A program made the translations under genes and the position numbers. A stretch of DNA of 64,000 bases from a virus: positions 248,001-312,000 of IMG/VR virus record IMGVR_UViG_3300046517_002304; one strand, given 5' to 3'. Positions 52,830 to 60,718 of the stretch are shown piece after piece (within the stretch, counting starts at the first letter, position 1; each line of letters opens with the position of its first letter). The notes beneath the pieces are model-generated. The model was given only the letters and a program-made list of their open reading frames with translations. It did no database searches and was not told the origin of the DNA.

Positions 52830-52863
52830 AAACTGCCGTGTGGGAATTCCCACACGGCAGTTT
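52830..52863 (-). terminator. Perfect palindromic terminator
   Basis: 34-nt perfect palindrome AAACTGCCGTGTGGGAA/TTCCCACACGGCAGTTT; the minus strand continues TTTAG into an octamer. Confidence 0.85.
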
Positions 52864-52888
52864 AAACATCCTACCATCACTGCCGAGA

Positions 52889-53902
52889 CTAGGCAGCGTC
52901 GTCTTCGGTCGCCACAGGCAGAGCCTTGTAACGCTGATTCGCCATCTTGCTGATGATGAACCGAACACGCTCAATCCCTTCAAGTGCGTCCATGCTCTCA
53001 GCCAGCTTCGTCAGCTTGCTGGTATTGAGGAGCAATTCCTTCATTTCGCCGAGCGTCTTTGCCTTGGCACGAGCCTTGCTGTTGCCAGCTTCGGTTTCGT
53101 CGGCACCGTCAGTCGCTTCCACCTTCTTGATGAGGCCACGCTTGACGAGGATAGCGGTGTATCCCTTCTTGCCGTCAGCAATGTCCTGGCGATCCTGATC
53201 CGTAACCTTGTCGTCATGCAGCAACGCAAAGTTGCGAGCCTGCTGCTGATTCGGCTTCGGCGGCTGACCCTTCACCGACTTCTGGAAGAGTCCAAGTTTG
53301 CTGGCGATGTCCTTGTAGGACAGTCCCGCAACCTTGTTCAGCCGTGCGGCCTGTCGGCCCAAATCCACAGGCGACAATGCCTTGCGGAAGGTGTTTTCAG
53401 CGACCGAAAACTGTTCGGCCTTGACCTGATCCACCGTCAGCACCTTGACTTCAATCTCGTCGTCCGAAATCTCAGGCGACATGATGTGAGCGGCGGTCTT
53501 CGCAATGAAGCGGCGAGCACCCCACACAATGTTGTATTCGCCATTCGTGGAATGAACCACGCCGATGGCCTGCAACTGACCGTCAGTCAGCAGTTCCTGA
53601 GCGAACGCCCACAGCGCCGGCTCCTTACGCAAACGCTTGACGAAATCAGCTTTCGTCTCTTCGGTGGCGGTGTCGCCCCAGGCGAGGTCGCGGAGAACCT
53701 GTCGGTTATCAACAACCTGCTTCGGCGATTCGCCTTCGGGAAGAACTTCGCCCTCTGCCAGCGGCAGATCGTAGGTGGGAACGAGTTCCGTCTTGAACAG
53801 AACTTCGTCCATTCCCAAGTTTTCAAAGTGTTCGCGGGTATTCTTCCCGTCGTCGCGGGCGAACCCAGTGATCTTGGACAGCTTCAGCTTCTGAGTACTC
53901 AT
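52889..53902 (-). CDS. ParB-like partition/nucleoid protein
   Basis: 337 aa, start M-S-T-Q-K-L-K-L-S (53902). L-T-D-G-Q-L-Q-A-I-G-V-V-H, then G128-A-R-R (CTP-binding box, usually G-E-R-R) and A168-E-N-T-F-R-K-A-L-S-P, then a helix-turn-helix (189-212) as in ParB/Spo0J. N-terminal 95 residues and the C-terminus are extra. CTP clamp binding to a parS-like site would be expected; the octamer inverted repeats are possible but untested targets. Terminated at 52830. Confidence 0.8.
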   Translation of the reverse strand: MSTQKLKLSKITGFARDDGKNTREHFENLGMDEVLFKTELVPTYDLPLAEGEVLPEGESPKQVVDNRQVLRDLAWGDTATEETKADFVKRLRKEPALWAFAQELLTDGQLQAIGVVHSTNGEYNIVWGARRFIAKTAAHIMSPEISDDEIEVKVLTVDQVKAEQFSVAENTFRKALSPVDLGRQAARLNKVAGLSYKDIASKLGLFQKSVKGQPPKPNQQQARNFALLHDDKVTDQDRQDIADGKKGYTAILVKRGLIKKVEATDGADETEAGNSKARAKAKTLGEMKELLLNTSKLTKLAESMDALEGIERVRFIISKMANQRYKALPVATEDDAA

Positions 53903-54118
53903 CGTCTTGTTTCTCCGTATGAGAGTTTGCCATGTATCTTTGGGAGCGAAGTCGGACGACTTCTTATTAACTCCCCCTTGTCTCTTCTTCTGTTGATGGA
54001 TAACTAAGAGAGTATTTCTTAACAACCCATCCTTCCCATCCCGCCAAAACTAAGTTAGCTGCTCATGTTGCCGCGTCTCCTGTTAAGAGTGAAACTTTTG
54101 AATTTGATTTCCGATACC
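53903..54118 (-). promoter_or_regulatory. Leader of the ParB-like gene
   Basis: GAAGTCG/CGACTTC perfect hairpin at 53951-53966, an octamer at 53999, and an AGGAG followed by a 4-codon frame (M-S-S) upstream. A structured leader about 120 nt long, unlike the short leaders of its neighbours. Confidence 0.5.
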
Positions 54119-54373
54119 CTACGGATAACTAACGACGACATTTTTGCCGTCTTTTCTAAGAGTATAAAGAGCAAACTTAGCAAGCATCAGTATATCCCAA
54201 TTAACTTCAAAGTTGATACCCGCTTCTACGATATCGTTTCTAGAAACGATAATTTGAATTTCTTCGGGGTCTTCCGAATACCTTACAGCATGGATTGCAA
54301 CGCCAAGAGCTAAAACAGAACTGGCATGTTGCCATCTCATGCCACTTTTTGCGATGATGAAATAGGTATTCAT
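54119..54373 (-). CDS. Hypothetical 84-aa protein; octamer translated
   Basis: M-N-T-Y-F-I-I-A-K-S-G-M-R-W ... ends V-V-V-S-Y-P from the octamer. Not recognised. Confidence 0.6.
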   Translation of the reverse strand: MNTYFIIAKSGMRWQHASSVLALGVAIHAVRYSEDPEEIQIIVSRNDIVEAGINFEVNWDILMLAKFALYTLRKDGKNVVVSYP

Positions 54374-54388
54374 GATGCGTTGTGATAA

Positions 54389-54655
54389 CTAATTGTTACT
54401 TTTAGATGACGATGCATCTGATGTTAAATCAATTAGTAATGCAATAATAATTAGTAAAGTCCATCCTCCAGAGACTTCATGATTATTGTAAATCATCGCA
54501 GCGATATATGCGAGTGTAGTATATGGAACTAAGAGAAAACCAATAAATGCCCACAAGCAACTCATTGATTGCGAAATAACGTTTGTAAAAACCGCCAGCA
54601 CCAATAAAACCAATCTTGGCATAAGTAAGCCAAGTATTACGGCTAAGCAAGGCAT
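54389..54655 (-). CDS. 88-aa multi-pass membrane protein
   Basis: Start M-P-C-L-A-V-I-L-G-L-L-M-P-R (54655). Four helices with P-Y-T-T-L-A-Y in the middle, a frequent phage/actinobacterial membrane family of unknown role. Confidence 0.65.
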   Translation of the reverse strand: MPCLAVILGLLMPRLVLLVLAVFTNVISQSMSCLWAFIGFLLVPYTTLAYIAAMIYNNHEVSGGWTLLIIIALLIDLTSDASSSKSNN

Positions 54656-54656
54656 T

Positions 54657-54830
54657 TTATTTCTCCTGTTTCCATCGCCAATGAAACTTATTAGTAGAAG
54701 TGGCCGACACCCATTCGGCATGACCTTTATTTACAGAATCAATTTGCCACCATAAATCCATTGCCAATGCCGATACGAACATCCACAGTATAATATAGAG
54801 AAGCCGAGATAGTTTGCTTGTATCTTTCAT
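54657..54830 (-). CDS. 57-aa single-pass membrane protein
   Basis: Helix 9-27 then charged tail W-R-W-K-Q-E-K. Coupled 1 nt before 54655. Confidence 0.6.
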   Translation of the reverse strand: MKDTSKLSRLLYIILWMFVSALAMDLWWQIDSVNKGHAEWVSATSTNKFHWRWKQEK

Positions 54831-54834
54831 TGGC

Positions 54835-54999
54835 TTACATTAGGTTCGCGGCAGCAGCAAGACCGATTAATCCCAACACCGTAACCACCAATCCCCAAAA
54901 AGCCATTTGCTTACTGCCAAGGTCGATATAGTTAAAAAATGCCACCGTCATTCCACCTAATGCGATGGATATGGACGTAAAAATTAGAAACGCTTGCAT
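54835..54999 (-). CDS. 54-aa membrane protein
   Basis: Helices 2-23 and 33-52. Same membrane-peptide cluster. Confidence 0.6.
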   Translation of the reverse strand: MQAFLIFTSISIALGGMTVAFFNYIDLGSKQMAFWGLVVTVLGLIGLAAAANLM

Positions 55000-55003
55000 G
55001 ATT

Positions 55004-55186
55004 TTAATCCTTAATTTTTGGTGATGTTAAGAACTTGCAATTAGAAGAGTGTTCACTTAAACCCTTCTTAAACCATTGCTTACACTTCCTGCACTGGCCT
55101 TCGCAGCATGCTATAATATGCAGCATTCCGCCTTTATGGCATTGGCACTTACATATAACAGAAATAGTTTTGTTTTGAGTTTGCAC
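55004..55186 (-). CDS. 60-aa Cys-rich zinc-binding peptide
   Basis: C-K-C-Q-C-H ... C-C-E-G-Q-C-R-K-C ... C; at least two zinc sites. Confidence 0.6.
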   Translation of the reverse strand: MQTQNKTISVICKCQCHKGGMLHIIACCEGQCRKCKQWFKKGLSEHSSNCKFLTSPKIKD

Positions 55187-55213
55187 GGTTTCAGTCCACG
55201 CCGCAATGGATAA

Positions 55214-55408
55214 CTATAGTCCTGCGTCCTCTGCTGCTATTAATGCTTTAACTAAACTGCGATATCTTTTATTAATCGTCGGGCTTAAAAAGTTTTCTGG
55301 CACTTCACGAAGTTTATTTGTGGTCCGCTGACACAACCAGCGTAAGCGATCACTACGCTTTGTCCATTTACGATTTGTGATGTTTTCTTTATCTGCACCA
55401 AAAATCAT
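55214..55408 (-). CDS. Hypothetical 64-aa basic protein
   Basis: R-K-W-T-K-R-S-D-R-L-R-W-L-C-Q-R. Stop TAG-TTATCC. Nucleic-acid binding possible. Confidence 0.6.
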   Translation of the reverse strand: MIFGADKENITNRKWTKRSDRLRWLCQRTTNKLREVPENFLSPTINKRYRSLVKALIAAEDAGL

Positions 55409-55436
55409 GCCACGGCCCTCATTCGCAGGCTACATT

Positions 55437-55463
55437 TTGACGATAGTATATTACACATATATG
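55437..55463 (+). promoter_or_regulatory. Possible promoter for the plus-strand gene 55475
   Basis: TTGACG at 55437 and TATATG at 55458, spacer 15 bp, so a weak match; then GAGGAG before the ATG. Confidence 0.45.
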
Positions 55464-55474
55464 AGGAGAAGAAA

Positions 55475-55609
55475 ATGAAGAAATATTTTATACTAGGGGC
55501 TATTGCTGCTTGTGGTTTCGTGTGGTACTACTGGATTGAGTCAAATATGCTTTTTATTTATTGGAGCTATAACCTACGTGGCTGGCTTGCAGATGTGATT
55601 CGGCCTTAA
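55475..55609 (+). CDS. 44-aa membrane protein on the opposite strand
   Basis: GAGGAGAAGAAA then ATG: M-K-K-Y-F-I-L-G-A-I-A-A-C-G-F-V-W-Y-Y-W, one helix. The only small plus gene in the minus block; converges with 55606. Confidence 0.65.
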   Translation: MKKYFILGAIAACGFVWYYWIESNMLFIYWSYNLRGWLADVIRP

Positions 55610-55794
55610 AGCACGCATCTCTTCCCACGAATAATTGTGCAGCGCCAGTTTCGCTTTGCCACAATTAGAAACCAGTCGGATACGCCGCTCATGATTTCTC
55701 TCGCGGCAAACTCCAGCAGGGACACCGGCACACATTGCGGCTTGCAATTTGCGGTATGGTTATAAACTTTATGTGTGGAGAAAATGTTATTCAT
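55606..55794 (-). CDS. Hypothetical 62-aa protein
   Basis: Start M-N-N-I-F-S-T-H-K (55794), overlapping the next gene. C-K-P-Q-C ... basic, ends R-G-K-R-C-V-L. Overlaps the plus gene by 4 nt. Confidence 0.55.
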   Translation of the reverse strand: MNNIFSTHKVYNHTANCKPQCVPVSLLEFAAREIMSGVSDWFLIVAKRNWRCTIIRGKRCVL

Positions 55795-55969
55795 GGTACA
55801 CCGATTTTCGCCACAGCTCAACATGCGGCGGATCAACGTCGTCAAACCACTCTCCCATTTGCTCAATAGCTTGTTGCACAGAAAAAGCTTTGATATAATA
55901 ACCAACTTTTCGCCAATGGTGGAGCGCACGGTAGCCGATGACATTTCTTGTGCAACGATATTCATTCAT
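55787..55969 (-). CDS. Hypothetical 60-aa protein
   Basis: M-N-E-Y-R-C-T-R-N-V-I-G-Y-R-A-L-H-H-W ... Q-A-I-E-Q-M-G-E-W-F-D-D-V-D. ATGA coupling. Confidence 0.6.
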   Translation of the reverse strand: MNEYRCTRNVIGYRALHHWRKVGYYIKAFSVQQAIEQMGEWFDDVDPPHVELWRKSVYHE

Positions 55970-56103
55970 TGCGGCACACAGTATTTGCTAATGAGAGAAA
56001 TCAAAAGTCCTAGCCAACCGATAATGCACAGAACAAGAATTAAAAGAAACATTGAAAGGCATCCATGCAAGATGCCGCCAAAGTTATTCGGTGGAAGTTT
56101 CAT
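55966..56103 (-). CDS. 45-aa membrane protein
   Basis: M-K-L-P-P-N-N-F-G-G then helix 18-40. Confidence 0.6.
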   Translation of the reverse strand: MKLPPNNFGGILHGCLSMFLLILVLCIIGWLGLLISLISKYCVPQ

Positions 56104-56127
56104 GATGCACAAACTTTGCACAAAGTT

Positions 56128-56379
56128 CTACACAAAATAAATATAAACTACGGTTCCGAACGCACCACTTAAAACTGTTCCTACCCAAAAAAGTCGCTCT
56201 TGCTTAGATGAAAAACCAATTCCCATACTTAAGTATAATTTGTCTAACCAAGGGTCATTTCTTGCTCTGTTATAAAATCTGCCCCAAGTAGCCGTACCTG
56301 CCATCATAAATAACGAAACCGAGAGAATCCAGCCGGTTGCGGCGATCATGAAAATGTATGGGAATGGTTCGTTGTTCAT
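56128..56379 (-). CDS. 83-aa two-helix membrane protein
   Basis: Helices 8-28 and 63-83; soluble loop between. Confidence 0.6.
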   Translation of the reverse strand: MNNEPFPYIFMIAATGWILSVSLFMMAGTATWGRFYNRARNDPWLDKLYLSMGIGFSSKQERLFWVGTVLSGAFGTVVYIYFV

Positions 56380-56383
56380 TATT

Positions 56384-56683
56384 TTACTTCACAAAAAACC
56401 ATTGTGCGGCGATGCACACCACAATGCTGCTTATGACACCAAGTAAGATGCATGCAAACACCCCTATTTGAGCTGCGCCTGTGATGGCATTCCAAAAATC
56501 CTCCCCAAACCATTGGGTGCCTCTTCCCAGCAAACAAGAATAATTCTTAGAATAGGCTATCTTGCCTGGCATGGAATCATTTGTTTCTTTCCACTCAATA
56601 ATTTCTCTGAATCCAGCTCCAATTTCTGCGATGATATAAAGAATAAAAGCAAGAAGGAAAAGAGCCAGTGGAAGGTAAAACAT
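56384..56683 (-). CDS. 99-aa two-helix membrane protein
   Basis: Helices 3-22 and 67-96; AAAGAAACAAA before ATG. Confidence 0.65.
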   Translation of the reverse strand: MFYLPLALFLLAFILYIIAEIGAGFREIIEWKETNDSMPGKIAYSKNYSCLLGRGTQWFGEDFWNAITGAAQIGVFACILLGVISSIVVCIAAQWFFVK

Positions 56684-56708
56684 TTTGTTTCTTTCTGAAA
56701 GTTAAAGG

Positions 56709-56746
56709 AATTCTGTGCAGGACCGCAATTAGCCCTGCACAGAATT
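56709..56746 (-). terminator. 13-bp hairpin, terminator-like
   Basis: AATTCTGTGCAGG/CCTGCACAGAATT perfect stem; the minus strand follows with CCTTTAACTTTC. Confidence 0.55.
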
Positions 56747-56802
56747 GTCCACACTATGTTTTATCTATCATTCGCTGAACCACAGCACGACAGCGAACTA
56801 TA

Positions 56803-56851
56803 CCGGCATGCGTATTTAGTGTCGCTGAATCCCAGTCTGTATTCATGCCGG
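56803..56851 (-). ncRNA. Stem-loop in a gene-free stretch
   Basis: CCGGCATG/CATGCCGG 8-bp stem with a 33-nt loop, in the 150 nt before 56906. Confidence 0.4.
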
Positions 56852-56905
56852 AGAACACAGAAGATTGCTAGACTCAACAACGATCTTTTTATGTGATAGG
56901 GATAA

Positions 56906-57127
56906 CTAATAAAGCAGACTCAACACAAATAAAAGGAGTAAAACTGCGGACGCCATAAAAAACCAGTCATTTAATTTTTGGTATGACTTATGTTTTAGGA
57001 CTGCATTTTTTTTATCTTTGCACCAAATATAAGTTGCATCCCGAAAAAACCTCTCGGCAGACCTACCAAATGATACATTCAAAGCAATACTGACACATAG
57101 CAACATGAGTATGATATAGGCCAGCAT
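56906..57127 (-). CDS. 73-aa two-helix membrane protein
   Basis: Helices 2-18 and 54-72 with a basic middle. Stop TAG-TTATCC. Confidence 0.65.
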   Translation of the reverse strand: MLAYIILMLLCVSIALNVSFGRSAERFFRDATYIWCKDKKNAVLKHKSYQKLNDWFFMASAVLLLLFVLSLLY

Positions 57128-57132
57128 CAGCG

Positions 57133-57486
57133 CTACTCAATTACGTGTGTTTGACCCCGACCTTGCTTGCCGTGATTCCAGTTTGCACCATTAATATCTT
57201 GCACTGAATGAATATGAAATTCCATATTATAATAATAGTGATTTCCTCGTTCTCCTTTAAACCACATTGACTTGCCTTCTGGAACATCTTGTATGAAAGT
57301 GATGGGCGGTTCGCTATCATACGGGTCAATTCTGTAAAGCTTTAGCTTGTCGCCATCGGCCACCAGAACGGAAAATGTACGTACGTCATGCATAAAAAGA
57401 CGCTCAAAATTAAACTGGTCTACTACATGAGGAGGAGCATAAACACATCCCACAACCAACAGCAGCAGTGGAAGAAAACATTTCAT
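57133..57486 (-). CDS. 117-aa lipoprotein
   Basis: M-K-C-F-L-P-L-L-L-L-V-V-G-C: lipobox V-V-G-C14. Mature part has Y-x-Y-D-S-E-P-P-I-T-F-I and W-F-K-G-E-R-G-N-H-Y-Y-Y. Envelope-located; superinfection exclusion is a possible role. Confidence 0.65.
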   Translation of the reverse strand: MKCFLPLLLLVVGCVYAPPHVVDQFNFERLFMHDVRTFSVLVADGDKLKLYRIDPYDSEPPITFIQDVPEGKSMWFKGERGNHYYYNMEFHIHSVQDINGANWNHGKQGRGQTHVIE

Positions 57487-57496
57487 GATTTGTTTC

Positions 57497-57808
57497 TTAT
57501 ATTGAGAAATCGGGTTCGTAAACTTCTGTTTGCTTATTTATAGAGCCATCCAGCACATCTTGAAAATCTCTCGCAATATTAATTTGCTCATATTTAATCT
57601 CCATAATCTTATCGCAGCAATCTCTGAGTTTATAAAAACTAATACCAGTTCGTTGCCTAAGAGCGTCGTTCAGTACGCCCATATCACAGATATTGACGCC
57701 AAGGTCTTCAATCTGATTAGCAGCACTGTTTAGGCATGCTACCAGTTTATCTAATCTTCTGATAGAGTCCCAGCTAATAACATCGCGTATATGATACTTA
57801 GGTCGCAT
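57497..57808 (-). CDS. Hypothetical 103-aa helical protein
   Basis: V-I-S-W-D-S-I-R-R-L-D-K-L-V-A-C-L-N-S-A ... helices throughout. Confidence 0.65.
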   Translation of the reverse strand: MRPKYHIRDVISWDSIRRLDKLVACLNSAANQIEDLGVNICDMGVLNDALRQRTGISFYKLRDCCDKIMEIKYEQINIARDFQDVLDGSINKQTEVYEPDFSI

Positions 57809-57984
57809 TAGATGTACCGAACAGGTCGGATTGCGTCAACGATGAACGGAGCAAGAAACATGGCAAAACAACCCCAAAAGAAGTTGACTTCTCCACCGCG
57901 CAAGCACCACATGATGGGACCGCCAATCAGTCCCATAGCAAGACCTTGCCAAAGTGTCTTCCAGCCAATGCATCCAGTTGTCAT
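57808..57984 (-). CDS. 58-aa membrane protein
   Basis: TAATG overlap. Helices 10-25 and 35-50 with C-L-R-G-G-E between. Confidence 0.6.
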   Translation of the reverse strand: MTTGCIGWKTLWQGLAMGLIGGPIMWCLRGGEVNFFWGCFAMFLAPFIVDAIRPVRYI

Positions 57985-57987
57985 GAT

Positions 57988-58248
57988 TCAATCTTTCAGT
58001 TGAAATTTATCAAACATCAACAAACATTCCAACTTGTTTTTTGTATCATTCATAATATTGCCGCAACCTAAACTAATTGCAGCAGTTGACAATGCGGCCA
58101 AAGCACCAGCAGCATCGTTGCCTTCAAGGCATTCCCACTGAACACTCTGGTTATTCCAGATTTCTTTCGGGAGGCCAATGCCATCGGCCCACATACGGAA
58201 CCAGATATCGATTTGTTCAACTCGTTCAGGAGTAGCTGGAGGCATCAT
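57988..58248 (-). CDS. Hypothetical 86-aa protein
   Basis: W-F-R-M-W-A-D-G-I-G-L-P-K-E-I-W ... A-A-G-A-L-A-A-L-S-T-A-A. Helical; AAAGGAAAACC before ATG. Confidence 0.65.
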   Translation of the reverse strand: MMPPATPERVEQIDIWFRMWADGIGLPKEIWNNQSVQWECLEGNDAAGALAALSTAAISLGCGNIMNDTKNKLECLLMFDKFQLKD

Positions 58249-58267
58249 GGTTTTCCTTTATTGTAAG

Positions 58268-58351
58268 TGCCGGAAGAGGGATTTGAACCCACACACCCCG
58301 AAGGATACGACATTTTAAGTGTCGTGCGGCTGCCAATTACGCCATTCCGGC
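58268..58351 (-). tRNA. tRNA-Leu (TAA)
   Basis: Acceptor GCCGGAA/TTCCGGC, long variable arm, anticodon loop CTTAAAA in stem CGACA/TGTCG, T arm GTGGG-TTCAAAT-CCCTC. No CCA. Reads TTA. Confidence 0.92.
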
Positions 58352-58364
58352 CTGTTTCGTCCGC

Positions 58365-58553
58365 TTAATCCTTTTCCCCTAACGGCGAAATATCCCACCA
58401 AAACCGTACGCCAAAAAATATAGCAACCATTGTGATTGAAGTAATAAGAAACTCAAGTTTACCGATTTGAGCATCATGATAGTGTGTAATCCAGATAGCG
58501 CCGCACTGTGCAGAGAAAAGAGCCAGTGCAACATCTCTAATAGTTCTTTTCAT
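58365..58553 (-). CDS. 62-aa membrane protein
   Basis: Helices 7-23 and 34-53; acidic end P-L-G-E-K-D. Confidence 0.6.
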   Translation of the reverse strand: MKRTIRDVALALFSAQCGAIWITHYHDAQIGKLEFLITSITMVAIFFGVRFWWDISPLGEKD

Positions 58554-58673
58554 GATTTGTTCCAGTTATTTATTAAACTAGTTTTGCAACAATAAACATT
58601 CACAAAAGCGAGCCAGAGCGGAGAACTAGAAACCACAAAGACTACTGCTGCTATTGAGTTTATTGCCGGGTCT

Positions 58674-58692
58674 GTACGCTAGGCTAGCATAC
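58674..58692. promoter_or_regulatory. 19-bp near-perfect palindrome
   Basis: GTACGCTAGGCTAGCATAC, one mismatch, in a gene-free 185-bp gap before 58553. Operator or short hairpin. Confidence 0.45.
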
Positions 58693-58738
58693 TTTTCAGT
58701 AGCTTGCTTCGGTCAGGTGAATGCCTATGGATAACTAA

Positions 58739-59023
58739 CTACTTTGAATCTTTTTCCATCTTTCCTTGCGACCAGCCGTTAAGCCACAAAGCGGCCTCAG
58801 CCGTCTTATCGCCGTGCCATGCACTAGATGCGCGTTGCCACGGATTTGCTTCCGACGATGCGCCAGCACGACCAGCTAACTTACCAGATTCAAAAATAGA
58901 ATTTACATAAGCCTGTTGTTTGGCCGCTCTGTTTTCTGCCTCAATTTGACTCCCGCGAAGATGGATGTGAAGGCAACCGCCGACGCACAATAAGCCAATT
59001 ATCCAAAAGATTATTTTCTTCAT
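58739..59023 (-). CDS. Membrane-anchored RMF-like protein (family F, 94 aa)
   Basis: Start M-K-K-I-I-F-W-I-I-G (59023). G-K-L-A-G-R-A-G ... A-N-P-W ... A-A-L-W-L-N-G-W-S-Q-G matches 35291. Confidence 0.6.
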   Translation of the reverse strand: MKKIIFWIIGLLCVGGCLHIHLRGSQIEAENRAAKQQAYVNSIFESGKLAGRAGASSEANPWQRASSAWHGDKTAEAALWLNGWSQGKMEKDSK

Positions 59024-59064
59024 TTTATTTCTCCACCACAAAGAATGCCAACTGCGAACTCAAC

Positions 59065-59286
59065 TCAAATAGCTTCACCGATATCTGATAGCATTCTTAT
59101 TTTTACATTTACTCCACCATCTAATAGCTTCTTTACCCATCTTTCGCTGCGGCCAATTCTTTGGGCCAACTGTAAATTAGTGATATGTTTCTCTTGCATA
59201 ATCTCACAAATTACTTCAGTAACATCAAGAATTAACTTTTCTTGGAAGAAAAGCTTTTTGTATTTTTCGCTTGTCCTAATAATCAT
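59065..59286 (-). CDS. XRE-type helix-turn-helix regulator
   Basis: 73 aa. I-T-N-L-Q-L-A-Q-R-I-G-R-S-E-R-W-V-K-K-L-L-D-G-G is a Cro/C1 helix-turn-helix. TAATG with 59286. Possible repressor of nearby phage genes. Confidence 0.7.
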   Translation of the reverse strand: MIIRTSEKYKKLFFQEKLILDVTEVICEIMQEKHITNLQLAQRIGRSERWVKKLLDGGVNVKIRMLSDIGEAI

Positions 59287-59696
59287 TACGGCACCCATTT
59301 AGTTCTGGAAGCAGGATGGCTATCATAAGTTCTAATGTAATAATCATCCTTTTCCTTACCAGGAGCCTTTGTGGGAGCAGGCGATACTTTACCACGAGGC
59401 GGGGGAGATACGTCATTTGCCAATGAACCAAGGAAGAACATGCCAAAAATTATAGTTAATATAAAACAACTGCCAGCCAAACAGCCATAACTTTCAGCGT
59501 GCGAACGATACTCATTCCACTTAACTGTGCCGCTTTTAGCGGTAGCTGATTTATAGACTCCATTATGCCAGTCCAGCTTTACTGTTGAATCATACGATTT
59601 ATTAGAAAGCTGCTGCCTGTTGTACTGCATTTTCCAAAAAGTAGCGGTCAATGCGAGAAGAACCAGCACTACCATTCCGATAATAGCGGTCATCAT
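59286..59696 (-). CDS. 136-aa two-helix membrane protein
   Basis: Helices 3-22 and 73-93; Pro-rich tail V-S-P-P-P-R-G-K-V-S-P-A-P. Confidence 0.65.
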   Translation of the reverse strand: MMTAIIGMVVLVLLALTATFWKMQYNRQQLSNKSYDSTVKLDWHNGVYKSATAKSGTVKWNEYRSHAESYGCLAGSCFILTIIFGMFFLGSLANDVSPPPRGKVSPAPTKAPGKEKDDYYIRTYDSHPASRTKWVP

Positions 59697-59905
59697 TGTG
59701 GCACCTTCTCTTTTAAGATATGGTATTCAGTGCCGCCCAACTCCTTATAAAGATTGCGAACTTTGCGATAGAGAAGAATAAGCTGAGTATCCATGGTTGC
59801 TGAAGTGCCTTGGTCGTTGCGGAATCCATAATGGCGATCCCATAACTCTTCTGTTCTAGAGAGAGTTTTGTGCAACTCAGCGGTAATTTGTTTTTTAGTT
59901 CTCAT
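59693..59905 (-). CDS. Hypothetical 70-aa helical protein
   Basis: M-R-T-K-K-Q-I-T-A-E-L-H-K-T-L-S-R-T-E-E-L-W. ATGA coupling. Confidence 0.65.
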   Translation of the reverse strand: MRTKKQITAELHKTLSRTEELWDRHYGFRNDQGTSATMDTQLILLYRKVRNLYKELGGTEYHILKEKVPQ

Positions 59906-60075
59906 TAATATTCTTTCTTACAGCCCGGACAAACCGTATCCTTGCGAGAAATGATTTCGGCATGAGCCTCGCAATACCAAACACAATGCTTGCCACACGC
60001 ATACATTACTGTAGCAGTGCTACGGCATCCGCCTGGGGCCGCACATATTCTTCTCTTAGGAGTTTTCTTTTTCAT
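59905..60075 (-). CDS. 56-aa zinc-ribbon protein
   Basis: C-A-A-P-G-G-C ... C-G-K-H-C ... C-P-G-C-K. TAATG with 59905. Confidence 0.65.
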   Translation of the reverse strand: MKKKTPKRRICAAPGGCRSTATVMYACGKHCVWYCEAHAEIISRKDTVCPGCKKEY

Positions 60076-60091
60076 AAGATTTAAAGGATAA

Positions 60092-60400
60092 CTAGAAAGC
60101 GAACCTAGCGGTCAAGACTTCAAGATGACGCATACCGCTCAACTCTTCGTCATCATCGTCAATACCAATCCCCTCATCAAATTCTTCGCTATCTTCATCA
60201 ATATCGTCGTCGTCAAACTCATCGTCTTCATCATCAAACTCGTCGCTTTCAAATAATTCGTCGTCGTCTTCGTCATCAAAATCGTCTTCATCTTGATCGT
60301 CAAAGTCAATATCGTCTTCGTCAATTTCGCCGAAGTCTTCGTCTTCTTCGTTAATTTCATTAACGAGCAAATCAAGTTCATCGGGATTAGGATTGCTCAT
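60092..60400 (-). CDS. Extremely acidic 102-aa protein
   Basis: More than half of residues 8-85 are Asp or Glu. DNA-mimic proteins that block nucleases or restriction enzymes look like this; the short C-terminus (M-R-H-L-E-V-L-T-A-R) is ordinary. Stop TAG-TTATCC. Confidence 0.7.
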   Translation of the reverse strand: MSNPNPDELDLLVNEINEEDEDFGEIDEDDIDFDDQDEDDFDDEDDDELFESDEFDDEDDEFDDDDIDEDSEEFDEGIGIDDDDEELSGMRHLEVLTARFAF

Positions 60401-60490
60401 GATTTCATTCCTTTTGGTGTACGATGGGGAAGGTGCGGGCCGAACGGGAATGTATCCCTGATATCCAACCGTTCCTTACCCCATTTATTT

Positions 60491-60685
60491 TTACTTAGAA
60501 TTGTCAAACAATAGTTTGAAAAACCACCTCACCACATAAAAAACAATAATTATAAAAGCCGAACACCATAAATAATCACCCTTGCCCACTTTTACATCTT
60601 GGTATCCCAAGACCATTACGGCCCCAATTACGCCGGCAAGAATAGCCAGCAAGGTATCTTTGAAAAACTGTGCAACATTCATCAT
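60491..60685 (-). CDS. 64-aa two-helix membrane protein
   Basis: Helices 10-26 and 41-57; W-F-F-K-L-L-F-D end. Confidence 0.6.
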   Translation of the reverse strand: MMNVAQFFKDTLLAILAGVIGAVMVLGYQDVKVGKGDYLWCSAFIIIVFYVVRWFFKLLFDNSK

Positions 60686-60718
60686 GATGATTTTTCCTTT
60701 ATGGATTGTGATGGATAA

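Noticed and set aside
12100-54000. Longer frames starting before the octamer (with S-Y-P-L ... M)
   Set aside because: They come from reading AGT-TAT-CCN in frame; ribosome sites and family alignments place the start downstream.
52826-54007. 389-aa plus-strand frame opposite the ParB-like gene
   Set aside because: Mirror of the strong minus-strand ParB gene; the minus protein has recognisable motifs, the plus one none.
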